From the NCBI GenBank assembly GCA_003854985.1, contig RQOG01000150.1:1-64000 (forward strand): a stretch of 64,000 nucleotides of DNA, read 5' to 3'. Origin of the DNA: Calditrichota bacterium. GTDB taxonomy: Bacteria > Calditrichota > Calditrichia > Calditrichales > Calditrichaceae. Of this stretch, positions 26,869 through 38,841 are shown in pieces (the first letter of the stretch is position 1; each line of letters starts with the position of its first letter). The notes below the pieces were generated by a model. It did not search any database, was not told the origin of the DNA, and worked only from the letters and a program-made list of their open reading frames with translations. Both the position numbers and the translations under genes were made by a program.

Positions 26869-28929
26869 TTATCTCTCAAATCTTGTTTTTTCTAATATTT
26901 TCTTTTCGGAATCTTTAGTATTCAGACTATCTAAAATTACTCCAGAATCTAAGTTATTTTCAGGTAAAAGTGTATTTTCCTGTCCCGATTCTAAGCTATC
27001 GGATGTAGAGTCGGAGTTTTCAATTGTTGACTGCAATGAATCAGACGGTAAAACTTCTGGTGGAATTTCCTTTATTTTATTTTTAGCAATAATACTGAAT
27101 TCTGATTTTGGATATTTATTAGCAATAATTGTATAATTATCGATTGCTTTAGGAATGTTATTCAAATAATTTTCATAGGTATAAGCTATGGCATATCTGG
27201 ATTTAGCAGCCCAAATGCTGGCAGAATCAATTTCAGTGATGGCTTCAAATTTTTTTATTGCTGACACATAGCGGTTTGCTTCAAGTAAATTCTCTGCCTC
27301 TAAATATAAGGAATTTGCGATAGAATCGGCCATTGCCGTTTTACTTTTTTTTATTTTTTCTGGTGTAATGAATTTTGCAGCATACAATGAGTTCGGGTAT
27401 GTATTAATAATAATCGATTTTATGGAATCCGCCTTAGACTGAGTGGATTCATTCCCGGAATATATATAATACAGTGCATAATAAGCTTTCGGTGATAAAA
27501 GACTATCCTGAAAATTATTAACAAAATGAAGATAAATAGTTTTTGCACTGTCAGGCAACTGATATCTTAGTAGGAAATATTCACCTAAAGAAAATGTATT
27601 TTTCATCATGCTGTTATAAACAAGATCCGGATCACGATTTACTGCCTTTTTCGCCGGTTCACTTTTCTTTGTTATATTACTGTTAATTTCATCTTCTGTG
27701 CTATCCGGTTGATCACTAAAAGGCCTTTCAGAAAACCTGTCTGATGATAAGCTTTCTATTTCAGGATTAATTTCTTCTTTAACCTCAATATCGACGCTGT
27801 CAATTAGTAACGAATCCCCTTTGGTTAGTTTTATATAATCTGAAATATCTTTATTCAGCCGATCACGAAGCTTTAAATACTCATCCAGAAGCTTTGATTT
27901 TACAGCTGCATCACCAGCTGCCTCTGATGAAGGGGAAAAAGATCTTACTTTATCATAATAAATTTTGGCAGAATCAAATCTGACAAATTCGTGCTCATAT
28001 AATTGAGCAATATAAAAAGCGGAAAGTGCCGGACCTTCGCCTTTATTGTATTTTTTTATAACATCATGATACTGTTCAAGAGCAAACTGAGGCATTTCCT
28101 GATATTCTGATATATTTCCAAGCTTGGTCTCTACAATCGCGAAATAGTCAATAAATCTGTTGTCTGCTAATATTTCCTTTAATTCAATTATAGCGTCATC
28201 TAACCGTTCCAATTCGATTAATGCATTAACTTTTTTCATTAACGCTTCAAATTCCAGCAATATGGGTACATCCAGTTTATTAACTTTTTCATAGTAAGGA
28301 ATGGCATTAACATAATCTTTAAGTTGAAAAAAAGATTCTCCTATGTAATAATTACCCCGCCCTGCTTTCTCTTCGTCTGATGTTAATTCGATAGATTTAA
28401 GAAAATTATCAACCGCTTCGTTATACTGTCCTCTTTTGTATTTCAAATCTCCAAGGATGTAAAATGATTCCGATGCAATTTCATTTGATATTTTGTATTG
28501 TGAAATATTATTGAGTTCATTAATGGCTTCATCATCTTTGTTTAGTTCAATATATGTTCTTGCCAGCCAGAGTTTTGCTTCGGGGATAAATTCACTGCTT
28601 TTATAATTTGATATAAATTGTTGAAGAACCCGTTCGCTTTTATCATATTCCTGCAAATGATAATGGGACTTACCAATTAAAAGAAGCGCATCATCTGCAT
28701 AACTGCTGCTATCTCCGTAAGTATCTATCAATTTCCAGCATTTTGATATAGCATCTGTGTAACTTTTTTGAGCATTGGAAGGTAGTTTGCCGTCTTTTAC
28801 TTGCTTTTGCGCTTCCTGGCCTTCCTTATAACGGGCTTTCGCATTAAAAAAAGTATTATAATAAGCGCATCCGGCTATCAGAATTAACGTGATAATAAAA
28901 AGAATACGTTTTATTTTAGTAATATACAA
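26869..28929 (-). CDS. TPR-repeat lipoprotein (BamD/YbgF-like outer-membrane assembly type)
   Basis: 686 residues. The N-terminal helix ends in a lipobox, [20 protein letters not shown], so Cys ~21 is probably lipidated. Most of the protein consists of tetratricopeptide repeats, for example [20 protein letters not shown] and [19 protein letters not shown], interrupted by an acidic Ser-rich linker (~370-425). It ends in a Ser/Asp-rich tail. The motif [16 protein letters not shown] is one I associate with gliding/envelope TPR proteins of FCB bacteria. A scaffold for outer-membrane or cell-wall complexes is likely; partners are unknown. rlpA follows 22 nt after its stop. Confidence 0.82.
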   Translation of the reverse strand: MYITKIKRILFIITLILIAGCAYYNTFFNAKARYKEGQEAQKQVKDGKLPSNAQKSYTDAISKCWKLIDTYGDSSSYADDALLLIGKSHYHLQEYDKSERVLQQFISNYKSSEFIPEAKLWLARTYIELNKDDEAINELNNISQYKISNEIASESFYILGDLKYKRGQYNEAVDNFLKSIELTSDEEKAGRGNYYIGESFFQLKDYVNAIPYYEKVNKLDVPILLEFEALMKKVNALIELERLDDAIIELKEILADNRFIDYFAIVETKLGNISEYQEMPQFALEQYHDVIKKYNKGEGPALSAFYIAQLYEHEFVRFDSAKIYYDKVRSFSPSSEAAGDAAVKSKLLDEYLKLRDRLNKDISDYIKLTKGDSLLIDSVDIEVKEEINPEIESLSSDRFSERPFSDQPDSTEDEINSNITKKSEPAKKAVNRDPDLVYNSMMKNTFSLGEYFLLRYQLPDSAKTIYLHFVNNFQDSLLSPKAYYALYYIYSGNESTQSKADSIKSIIINTYPNSLYAAKFITPEKIKKSKTAMADSIANSLYLEAENLLEANRYVSAIKKFEAITEIDSASIWAAKSRYAIAYTYENYLNNIPKAIDNYTIIANKYPKSEFSIIAKNKIKEIPPEVLPSDSLQSTIENSDSTSDSLESGQENTLLPENNLDSGVILDSLNTKDSEKKILEKTRFER

Positions 28930-28954
28930 AATACATTTAACCTGAATTTTTGTG

Positions 28955-29686
28955 TCATTTAATCTTTTCTAAAACAATTACCATTAACGGCAATATTTTA
29001 CTTGCCTTGGCTAAAATTGTTTCATTGACCTGGTTCGAGAAACTTGTATTTTGAGTGTTGATCTCAACTATATATGAACCATTTGCTTTGGCTATTAATG
29101 GCAATGAGGAGACATATTCCGATAAATCCGGAATTCCGATGCAAAAAAATACTTCGCATGTGGCTGCTGCTTCATGAGCGGTATTAAATACCTTTTTATT
29201 AATTTCTTCACCTCTAAGCCTTACATCCGGCCTTAGTAGTCCTGCACATTTCGGACAGTTGGCCAGTGTCGGTTGATTCTGCCTGGGCTCTTCCTGCCGA
29301 TAATCGCAGTTAGTGCAAACGGTTCGCATGATATTTCCGTTAAGCTCTATAATACTTTTGTTTCCGGCAATATGATGAAGGCCGTCTGTATTCAGCGTAA
29401 TAAGATCAAACCTGCCGAAATATTTTTCAAAATCAACAAGCGCATAATGTCCTAAATTTGGTTTTGCTGAAAAAATCATATTTCTTTTATAATTAAAATA
29501 TTTCCAAAAAAGCCCTGGGTCTGATTTTAGCATTTGGAGCGTTTCAATTTTTTCTATAGGGTATCCTTCCCATTGTTCATTTTCTTTGGGAACTGATAAA
29601 CCGCTTTCCTGAGATAAATCAGATCCTGTTAGGACGGTGATCTGGTGGGCATTTTTAATACGATTAAGTAGTTTATTGGAAACCAT
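28955..29686 (-). CDS. Sirtuin-fold protein with degenerate catalytic motifs
   Basis: 243 residues aligning along the whole Sir2 fold, but with key residues replaced. The NAD site usually GAGxSxxSGIPxFR is TGSDLSQESGLSVPK (21-34). TQNxDxLH is TLNTDGLHHIAG (97-108; Asn99 and Asp101 kept, Gln lost). The catalytic His of the ExHG motif is Asn116 (IIELNGN; codon AAC at 29341-29339). The zinc ribbon remains: CTNC and CPKC. RPDVRLRGE stands for RPxVVxFGE. Without the general-base His, normal deacetylation is unlikely. It may bind NAD or ADP-ribose or act as a scaffold. Tryptophanase lies just upstream (17-nt gap). Confidence 0.85.
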   Translation of the reverse strand: MVSNKLLNRIKNAHQITVLTGSDLSQESGLSVPKENEQWEGYPIEKIETLQMLKSDPGLFWKYFNYKRNMIFSAKPNLGHYALVDFEKYFGRFDLITLNTDGLHHIAGNKSIIELNGNIMRTVCTNCDYRQEEPRQNQPTLANCPKCAGLLRPDVRLRGEEINKKVFNTAHEAAATCEVFFCIGIPDLSEYVSSLPLIAKANGSYIVEINTQNTSFSNQVNETILAKASKILPLMVIVLEKIK

Positions 29687-29703
29687 ATATATAATTATTC
29701 CTT

Positions 29704-31089
29704 TTAATTATTTCCATTTATCGGGCGTAACCGGGCTGTAAAATGCCTTAAAAAATCTGCTTCGTATTCAATTTTATAACCACATATGTTATCCCGTTCA
29801 TTATAGATTTGATGTACCGCTTCAGCCACGTATTGAATATGCATACTTGTATATACTCTCCGTGGAATGGCTAATCGCACTAACTCAAGTTCGGGATAAA
29901 CTGTATGTCCGGTTTTTGCATCTTTGTATGCAAACATAAGCGAACCAATCTCAACGGCTCGTATTCCTGATCTTCTATATAATTCTACAACAATAGCCTG
30001 ACCGGGAAATTCCGATTGAGGTATATGTGGTAAAAACTTTTTGGCATTGATATAAACCGCATGTCCACCGACAGGTTTTATAATGGGAATCCCGGATTGG
30101 ATTAGCATTTCGCCCAAATATCTGGTCTGATTTATTCGGAAACGAAGATAATTCTCATCTAAAACTTCAATCAAGCCCCTTGAAATCGCCTCCAGATCTC
30201 TGCCGGCCAGACCTCCGTATGTTGGAAATCCTTCAATCAAAATCAACATATTTGTTATTTTCCGGGCAAGTCCGTCGTCATTTACGGCAAGAAAACCGCC
30301 GATATTTACCAGACCGTCCTTTTTTGCGCTCATCGTGCAGCCATCGCCATAACTGAACAATTCAGCAGCGATTTCTTTTACACTTTTATTTTGATATCCT
30401 TCTTCTCTTTCTTTAATAAAATAGCAATTTTCGGCAAACCGGCACGCGTCGAAAATCAATGGTATATTATACTTCCTGGCAAGTTCGCTTACCTGGCGAA
30501 TATTAGCCATTGAAACAGGCTGTCCACCTCCGCTATTGTTTGTTATAGTGATCATTATAATTGGAATTTTCTCAGGGCCTTGATCAATAATAATCCTGCG
30601 CAATTTGTCAATATCGATATTACCTTTGAAAGGATGCTCAAGATCGGTATCCATCGCTTCGTCTATAACGCAATCAAGCGCTTTAGCCTTATGGTATTCA
30701 ATATTAGCCCTGGTTGTATCAAAATGAATGTTATTGGGCACTACAAATTCCGGCTTAAGAATTGTGGAAAATAAAAGATTTTCAGCCACCCGACCCTGAT
30801 GAGTGGGGATTATGTGTTTATATCCGAAAATTTCTTTTACAACTGATTCGAAATGATAGTAGTTTTTGCTTCCTGCATAGGATTCATCGCCAACCATTAA
30901 ACCGGCCCATTGATTATCGCTCATCGCGGATGTACCGGAATCGGTCAATAAATCAATATAAATTGAATCGGCGGGAAGAAGAAATATATTATAACCAGCT
31001 TCTTTTATCAAAGATTCTCTTTGTTCAGCGGTTGTCGTTTTTATCGGTTCAACAACTTTTATTCTAAACGGTTCTGCGGGAAATTTCAT
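29704..31089 (-). CDS. tnaA: Tryptophanase (tryptophan indole-lyase)
   Basis: A 461-residue PLP-dependent beta-eliminating lyase that splits tryptophan into indole, pyruvate and ammonia. The N-terminus FPAEPFRIKVVEPI and DLLTDSGTSAMSDNQWAG are shared by tryptophanase and tyrosine phenol-lyase. PLP Lys257 lies in MSAKKDGLVNIGG. GIRAVEIGS and NNSGGGQPVSMAN match tryptophanase; tyrosine phenol-lyase has an Arg/Met version (SMERG) at the first site. The ATG at 31089 (MKFPAEP) gives the family's normal N-terminus; a GTG three codons earlier is the other option. Tyrosine phenol-lyase cannot be wholly excluded. Confidence 0.9.
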   Translation of the reverse strand: MKFPAEPFRIKVVEPIKTTTAEQRESLIKEAGYNIFLLPADSIYIDLLTDSGTSAMSDNQWAGLMVGDESYAGSKNYYHFESVVKEIFGYKHIIPTHQGRVAENLLFSTILKPEFVVPNNIHFDTTRANIEYHKAKALDCVIDEAMDTDLEHPFKGNIDIDKLRRIIIDQGPEKIPIIMITITNNSGGGQPVSMANIRQVSELARKYNIPLIFDACRFAENCYFIKEREEGYQNKSVKEIAAELFSYGDGCTMSAKKDGLVNIGGFLAVNDDGLARKITNMLILIEGFPTYGGLAGRDLEAISRGLIEVLDENYLRFRINQTRYLGEMLIQSGIPIIKPVGGHAVYINAKKFLPHIPQSEFPGQAIVVELYRRSGIRAVEIGSLMFAYKDAKTGHTVYPELELVRLAIPRRVYTSMHIQYVAEAVHQIYNERDNICGYKIEYEADFLRHFTARLRPINGNN

Positions 31090-31102
31090 AAAACACACTT
31101 CA

Positions 31103-32062
31103 TTATTTAAACCAATACATTAAAATATCCGGCAAAAGACAAATTACAGCTAATCCATAAACCGACATTAAACTGATTCTGTTGAATTCAAGTATATAAT
31201 GCATGCCGAAGTTAAAATGAAGAAATTTATGTCTTAAAACCATCATAATCACCGATACAAGATAGGCGCTAAAACCGGAAAAAACAATGAATAAAATAAG
31301 CCAACCTATGAACCAGTTATTATATTTAAACAATTCCATGGCCGAATATAATAAACTTTGTGCGCCAAAAAAATACGATAATCTATACCACAATACGGAT
31401 AAAAGTATAACAAAGGTAACAATGAATAGAATATTATAACCAATTATTATATATCTTTGATAATTCTTTTTTAATAAAGTATAAAAAACGGAATATCCAA
31501 TGATAAAGACGCTGATGATAGCGATAATAAGATTATTTGTTTTTAAATCAAAGCTCATGATATAATCATTTATCGTATATGTTGGAAAAAATAGGGTCAT
31601 GTTTACTTTTGTATAGATCAACAGGCTTAAAAAGAAATCCGAAATGAACACAATAAACAGAATAAAAAATATAATTCGAAGATAAATTAACCTGTAATCC
31701 AGTTTTAAACTGTATCCAATTACAATAAGAAAAAATGCCGTTATAAATAGCATTGTAAAAAAAGAATATCCCAGAATGAAAAAGATTCTTGAAGAAGATA
31801 AATGATCGGAAAATCCTGCATGGCTGATCTCATGAGGAAAAGAAACTAAAAACAATAACCTCACCAAAAACATAATTCCAAGTATTATGAATATAAATTT
31901 AATTAAAAAATCAACCCGTTTTATCTTTATCTCTTTTTTTTCAAGCGGATGTGGTATGGTTGGTCCGGTCAGTTGCCTCAACTGAAAATAAATACCCAGC
32001 ACTATTCCCGAGATTATTATAGAAAGTGCAAAGGAAAAAAAAATCGCATAATCGTATATCAA
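31103..32062 (-). CDS. Polytopic membrane protein, unknown
   Basis: 319 residues with about 8 hydrophobic helices separated by short loops, Phe/Ile-rich (for example FFSFALSIIISGIVLGIYF at the N-terminus, IIAIISVFIIGYSVFYTLL in the middle). A cytoplasmic loop KKEIKIKRVDF follows helix 1. I see no motif linking it to a transporter or enzyme family. Its stop lies 13 nt before the tryptophanase start, so the two may be co-transcribed; a tryptophan or indole transporter is possible but would differ from the known Mtr/TnaB families. Confidence 0.65.
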   Translation of the reverse strand: MIYDYAIFFSFALSIIISGIVLGIYFQLRQLTGPTIPHPLEKKEIKIKRVDFLIKFIFIILGIMFLVRLLFLVSFPHEISHAGFSDHLSSSRIFFILGYSFFTMLFITAFFLIVIGYSLKLDYRLIYLRIIFFILFIVFISDFFLSLLIYTKVNMTLFFPTYTINDYIMSFDLKTNNLIIAIISVFIIGYSVFYTLLKKNYQRYIIIGYNILFIVTFVILLSVLWYRLSYFFGAQSLLYSAMELFKYNNWFIGWLILFIVFSGFSAYLVSVIMMVLRHKFLHFNFGMHYILEFNRISLMSVYGLAVICLLPDILMYWFK

Positions 32063-32148
32063 TCAGCGTACCCCAAAGATTAGAACAATTATTAATTATA
32101 TGATTAATAATTATCTTTATTCATCTGGTTAACTGCTCTTTAAAAAAA

Positions 32149-32832
32149 CTATTCACTTTTATTTGCAAGCAGAATCAATTGTATTTTAGCATCTTCCGCT
32201 TTATCAGAATCACTATAGTCCTGAATAATTCTATTAAACAGTTCCTGTGCATATTGCTGGTCGCCTGCTTTATTGTAATTTAAACCTGCCAGATACAGGT
32301 AACCGGGCGCTTCAATAAATTCGGGCGCCTTTTGCCAGGCTGTTTCAAAATTTTCCGCCGCCTCTTCATACAAACCTTCATGCTCAAGACATGCGGCGTA
32401 ACCTGCGTAACCTGAAGCCAGGATATTATTACTACCTCCGTAACTATCGATAAATTTCTTGTAGTTTTCCTTGGCCTCTTCGTATTTGCTTTCCTGGAAA
32501 TCGAGATTTGCCAGCAAAAGACGCCCTTGTGCAGCCGCATCCTTACCATCATATTCTTCTATAAGACGGTCTACAAACTGCCTTGCTTTCATGTAATTGA
32601 AATTTTGAAATTCCAGCTGTGCTTGTCCTAATAAGGCATTCGCTTTTTCAGCATTTTCTTTATTGATATAGGTTAAAAACGAAATAATTGCAATAATGGC
32701 AAATATGCCTATTACAACGAACATAACTGTGGAATAATTTTCCTCAAGTATATTCTTTGCCTGCATCGCAGTTTTAACAAATTTATCCTCTTTGACTTCT
32801 TTTTTTAATAGTTTCTTTTTTGGCTTTAGCAT
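32149..32832 (-). CDS. Single-pass TPR protein, YfgM-like
   Basis: 227 residues: a Lys-rich cytoplasmic N-terminus (~1-33), one transmembrane helix (~34-55, YSTVMFVVIGIFAIIAIISF), then TPR-type repeats outside the membrane (ANALLGQAQLEFQNFNYMKA, LANLDFQESKYEEAKENY, FETAWQKAPEFIEAPGYL). This architecture matches YfgM-like ancillary factors of the Sec translocon and other TPR_21 proteins that chaperone exported proteins. AAAGGAAG precedes the ATG. It lies between the polytopic membrane protein and typA on the same strand. Confidence 0.75.
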   Translation of the reverse strand: MLKPKKKLLKKEVKEDKFVKTAMQAKNILEENYSTVMFVVIGIFAIIAIISFLTYINKENAEKANALLGQAQLEFQNFNYMKARQFVDRLIEEYDGKDAAAQGRLLLANLDFQESKYEEAKENYKKFIDSYGGSNNILASGYAGYAACLEHEGLYEEAAENFETAWQKAPEFIEAPGYLYLAGLNYNKAGDQQYAQELFNRIIQDYSDSDKAEDAKIQLILLANKSE

Positions 32833-32975
32833 ACTTCTTCCTTTTTATTTATACGGGTAAAAATCTAAATCATAATGTATTAAATTAAATTTACTTTTAT
32901 TCCCGATAAGAATCAATATAAAGTGTGTTGCCAGACATGGTTACCGATAACTTTTTAGAAGGATGGATCATAAAA

Positions 32976-34796
32976 TCATGCAGATTTTATTTTCTGTGCA
33001 TTTAACCGTCTGCGATCGTTTTCATTAAGGACTATTTTTCTGAGTCGGAGTGATTTTGGCGTTATTTCAACAAGCTCGTCATCGTCTATGAATTCCAGAC
33101 ATTGTTCCAGGGAAAGCTCTTTGGCAGGAGCAATTTTATAGGCTTTATCGCTTCCAGAAGCGCGCATATTCGATAATTTCTTTGCTTTCTGTACATTAAC
33201 GACAATATCACTTTCTTTATTATATTCCCCTACAATTTGTCCTTCATAAATCTGCTGACCGGGAGAAACAAAAAATACGCCCCGATCCTGAAGCGCGTCC
33301 AAAGCATAACCATTAACTATTCCGGTTGTCATTGCAATCATTACACCATTCTGACGCTTTGGAATTGATCCTTTAAAATATTCATATTGATAAAATCGGT
33401 GGTACATTACTGCTTCTCCGGTTGTTGCGGTAAGAAGCCTGTTTCTTAATCCGATTAATCCGCGTGAGGGAATATGAAAAACAAGATTGCGGACACTTCC
33501 CTTCTCTTCCATTTTGTTAAGTATTCCCTTACGTTGGCTGACTAATTCAATGACTTTTCCTTCCCAGGCAGAAGGGACATCAATCACTAATTCTTCAATC
33601 GGTTCAGCTTTATGGCCGTCAATCTCTTTATAGATTACCCTGGGTTGTCCTACGGCAAATTCGTATCCTTCCCGACGCATTTTCTCCATTAAAATAGACA
33701 AATGCAATATTCCGCGTCCGTAAACCTTAAACATATCCGGAGATCCGCCATCCATTACTTTTAAAGCTACATCCGATTCCATTTCCCTTGATAAACGATC
33801 TCTTAAATGGCGGCTGGTTACATATTTTCCTTCTTTACCGTAAAATGGTGAATTGTTAATCGTAAAGGTCATGCTGATAGTTGGTTCATCTATGGTAATG
33901 ATAGTCATGGGCGTGGGATTTTCATAGTCGCTTATTGTGTCGCCGATATTCACATCATCAATGCCGACTAATGCGCAAATATCGCCCGTGATAATATTTT
34001 CGGTTTCACTACGTTCCAAACCTTCAAAAGTAAAAATTTGTTTTAGTCTGGTATCATTTATATCCCCGTTACGGCGAATAATTTTATACGGCCGGTTGAT
34101 ATGAATTGTACCGCGGAATATGCGACCGATTGCTATTCTACCAACATAAGAGTTATAATCGATAGTCGTTACCTGCATTTGCAGCGGGCCTTCTTCCGAT
34201 TTTGGCGCCGGAACACTGGTGATTATTTTTTCCATCAAAGGCTTCATATTAGTACCGGTTTTTTTCACATCCAGTGATGTCCAACCATCTTTGGCAGAAG
34301 CATATATTATGGGAAATTCAAGTTCGTCCTCCTCAATTCCCAAATCGATAAACAGATCATATACTTCATTAAGAACTTCCTTCGGTCTGGCCTGTGGACG
34401 ATCCATTTTATTAATTACAACAATTGGTTTTAATTTTAATTCAAGGGCTTTTTGCAATACAAACCTGGTTTGCGGCATGGTCCCTTCAAAGGCATCAACC
34501 AAAAGCAGCACTCCGTCAGCCATTTTCAGAACGCGTTCTACTTCGCCGCTGAAATCAGAATGTCCCGGTGTATCTATCAGGTTTATTTTAAAGTCTTTAT
34601 AATTTACCGATATATTTTTTGAAAGAATTGTTATGCCTCTTTCTCTTTCAAGATCATTAGAATCCAGAAATCTCTCCTGAATAACCTGGTTATCCCTGAA
34701 AATATTATTCTGTTTCAGCATTTCATCAACAAGTGTTGTTTTACCATGATCGACATGAGCAATTATTGCCACATTTCGTATGTGATTCGTATCCAT
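32976..34796 (-). CDS. typA: Ribosome-associated GTPase BipA/TypA
   Basis: A 606-residue translational GTPase of the EF-G family that binds ribosomes and helps 50S assembly under cold or stress. G1 AHVDHGKTTLVDEML, G2/switch I RERGITILSKN, G3 DTPGHSDFSGE and G4 INKMDRPQARP are all visible, followed by domain II, EF-G III/V-like domains (SREMESDVALKV, PSRGLIGLRNRLLTATTGEA) and the BipA-specific C-terminal domain (KAKKLSNMRASGSDKAYKI). Length is normal. Confidence 0.97.
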   Translation of the reverse strand: MDTNHIRNVAIIAHVDHGKTTLVDEMLKQNNIFRDNQVIQERFLDSNDLERERGITILSKNISVNYKDFKINLIDTPGHSDFSGEVERVLKMADGVLLLVDAFEGTMPQTRFVLQKALELKLKPIVVINKMDRPQARPKEVLNEVYDLFIDLGIEEDELEFPIIYASAKDGWTSLDVKKTGTNMKPLMEKIITSVPAPKSEEGPLQMQVTTIDYNSYVGRIAIGRIFRGTIHINRPYKIIRRNGDINDTRLKQIFTFEGLERSETENIITGDICALVGIDDVNIGDTISDYENPTPMTIITIDEPTISMTFTINNSPFYGKEGKYVTSRHLRDRLSREMESDVALKVMDGGSPDMFKVYGRGILHLSILMEKMRREGYEFAVGQPRVIYKEIDGHKAEPIEELVIDVPSAWEGKVIELVSQRKGILNKMEEKGSVRNLVFHIPSRGLIGLRNRLLTATTGEAVMYHRFYQYEYFKGSIPKRQNGVMIAMTTGIVNGYALDALQDRGVFFVSPGQQIYEGQIVGEYNKESDIVVNVQKAKKLSNMRASGSDKAYKIAPAKELSLEQCLEFIDDDELVEITPKSLRLRKIVLNENDRRRLNAQKIKSA

Positions 34797-34890
34797 TTAC
34801 CTTTTCCCGCTTTTAAACTCTTTTATATAATTTATCCGGAGTAATAAACAAACCTGTTTTTCAGGGGTATTTTACGGATAACTTCTCTTA

Positions 34891-34933
34891 TTACAAAAAT
34901 AAAAACCGGATGCGTATCAATAATCGCATCCGG
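34891..34933 (-). terminator. Intrinsic terminator after ahcY
   Basis: Read on the - strand, CCGGATGCG (34933-34925), a 10-nt loop, CGCATCCGG (34914-34906), then TTTTTATTTTTGTAA. A perfect 9-bp GC-rich stem. It ends the sigma/methyltransferase-ahcY transcript before typA. Confidence 0.88.
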
Positions 34934-34960
34934 ATAAATTTCAATTTTTCTTGCAGGAAA

Positions 34961-37413
<2,453 letters not shown>

Positions 37414-37588
37414 AACCTGATTCCCAATACTATATACAAATCTGTTCTTAAAATCTTTCGCCAAATTAAGAAATATAATAAAAAAAACCACATTTTGTCC
37501 CATTAAATATTCATGGTTTTGCAACACATTATTTGGAAGCGAAGACCGTCAGCGTTATATTTGATACGTCAATAAATGGTAATGTACA

Positions 37589-37930
37589 ATGCACGAAATG
37601 TCTATTGCCGTAAATATAGTTAAGATTGCGCTTGAAGCGGCAGATAAGGAAAAAGCTAAAAAAATCAATTCTATAGAAATTGATCTTGGCAAATTAGCCG
37701 GCGTTGCGGAAGAAGCCTTGCTTTTTTGTTATGATTCAACTTGTAAAAATACAATTGCTGAAGGATCAGTACTTAAGATTAATTCTATTCCCGGCCAGGC
37801 TTTCTGTGAAGCGTGCAATTATCAGTTTGAAGCCGACCAACCATATATGATTTGCCCTCAATGCGGTGAACAAGTATGGTTAATTAACGGAGGTAAAGAA
37901 TTAAAGGTAAAATCAGTTAATGTTGATTGA
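37589..37930 (+). CDS. hypA: Hydrogenase maturation nickel chaperone HypA
   Basis: 113 residues. The N-terminal MHEMSIAVNIV is the HypA signature, with His2 and Glu3 as nickel ligands. The zinc site is CEACNYQF...ICPQCGEQ (two CxxC motifs). HypA receives nickel and passes it with HypB to the [NiFe]-hydrogenase large subunit, and sometimes to urease. First gene of the hypABFCDE cluster. It is divergent from the sigma-methyltransferase gene, so their promoters share the gap. Recognisable Shine-Dalgarno is weak. Confidence 0.95.
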   Translation: MHEMSIAVNIVKIALEAADKEKAKKINSIEIDLGKLAGVAEEALLFCYDSTCKNTIAEGSVLKINSIPGQAFCEACNYQFEADQPYMICPQCGEQVWLINGGKELKVKSVNVD

Positions 37931-37951
37931 AATATTTTTTATATAAAAAGG

Positions 37952-37992
37952 TTATAAATAATAAAGCTCTTTTTTAGAAGATTATAAATAAT
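37952..37992 (+). repeat. Two direct copies of an 11-bp AT-rich word before hypB
   Basis: TTATAAATAAT occurs at 37952-37962 and 37982-37992, exactly 30 bp apart, in the 95-nt hypA-hypB gap. It may be a regulatory site or chance in AT-rich DNA. Confidence 0.35.
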
Positions 37993-38025
37993 CGGATTTG
38001 AAAATACTTTTTAGGAGATAATGCT

Positions 38026-38841
38026 ATGTGCGATACCTGCGGATGCGGGCAAACCGATAACGATGTAACGATTTCAATGCCTGGAACACATAAACATACG
38101 CATATTCATAATGGTCATTCTCATGAACATAGTCATGACCATGATCATCATCATCATGACGAACATGATCACGAACACCATCATGATCATGGAAGAATTA
38201 TCCAGGTAGAACAGGACATTCTTAAAAAAAATGACTTGATAGCTGAAAGAAACAGAGGCTATTTTCAGGCAAAAAAGATATTGACGTTTAACCTGGTCAG
38301 TTCACCAGGATCCGGTAAAACAACATTGCTTGAAAAAACAATTGATGCTTTGCAAAAGGATTTAAAAATATCCGTTATAGAAGGCGATCAGCAGACCATG
38401 CAGGATGCCGAACGCATCAAGAAAACAGGCGCCAAGGTTGTTCAAATCAATACCGGCCAGGGTTGTCATCTGGATGCTGAAATGATCAACAAAGCTTTAG
38501 ATATGCTTAATCCTGATGATCAGTCGATATTAATGATCGAAAATGTAGGAAACCTGGTATGTCCGGCGCTTTTTGATCTCGGAGAAAGAAATAAAATAGT
38601 TATAATCAGTGTAACCGAAGGCGATGATAAGCCGCTTAAGTATCCGACAATGTTCAGTGTATCCGATATTTGCATCATCAATAAAACGGACCTTTTGCCT
38701 TATGTGGATTTTGATATGGAAAAATGTAGAGATTATGCATTTAAGGTAAATCATCATCTAAAGTTTTTTGAAGTTTCCGCGCGTACAGGCGATGGAATGA
38801 AGGCCTGGTATGAATGGCTGAGAAATCAGGTTAAAGGATGA
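38026..38841 (+). CDS. hypB: Hydrogenase maturation GTPase HypB
   Basis: 271 residues. The N-terminal MCDTCGCG is the high-affinity nickel motif; a His-rich stretch of about 35 residues (~25-62) follows, a nickel store found in some HypB proteins. The SIMIBI GTPase core has the P-loop LVSSPGSGKTTLLEKT, IEGDQQTMQDAERIK, the metal site with Cys-His (GQGCHLDAEM), ENVGNLVCPALFDLG and INKTDLLPYVDFD. It drives nickel delivery with HypA. AGGAG precedes the ATG. hypF starts within its stop (ATGA overlap). Confidence 0.97.
   Translation: MCDTCGCGQTDNDVTISMPGTHKHTHIHNGHSHEHSHDHDHHHHDEHDHEHHHDHGRIIQVEQDILKKNDLIAERNRGYFQAKKILTFNLVSSPGSGKTTLLEKTIDALQKDLKISVIEGDQQTMQDAERIKKTGAKVVQINTGQGCHLDAEMINKALDMLNPDDQSILMIENVGNLVCPALFDLGERNKIVIISVTEGDDKPLKYPTMFSVSDICIINKTDLLPYVDFDMEKCRDYAFKVNHHLKFFEVSARTGDGMKAWYEWLRNQVKG

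Noticed and set aside
29704-31089. Tyrosine phenol-lyase instead of tryptophanase
   Set aside because: The residues around GIRAVEIGS and NNSGGGQPVS match tryptophanase; tyrosine phenol-lyase has a different Arg-containing segment there.
37414-37588. SAH or SAM riboswitch before the sigma-methyltransferase gene
   Set aside because: I could not trace a pseudoknot matching known SAH/SAM riboswitch cores in this AT-rich gap; a covariance search would decide.
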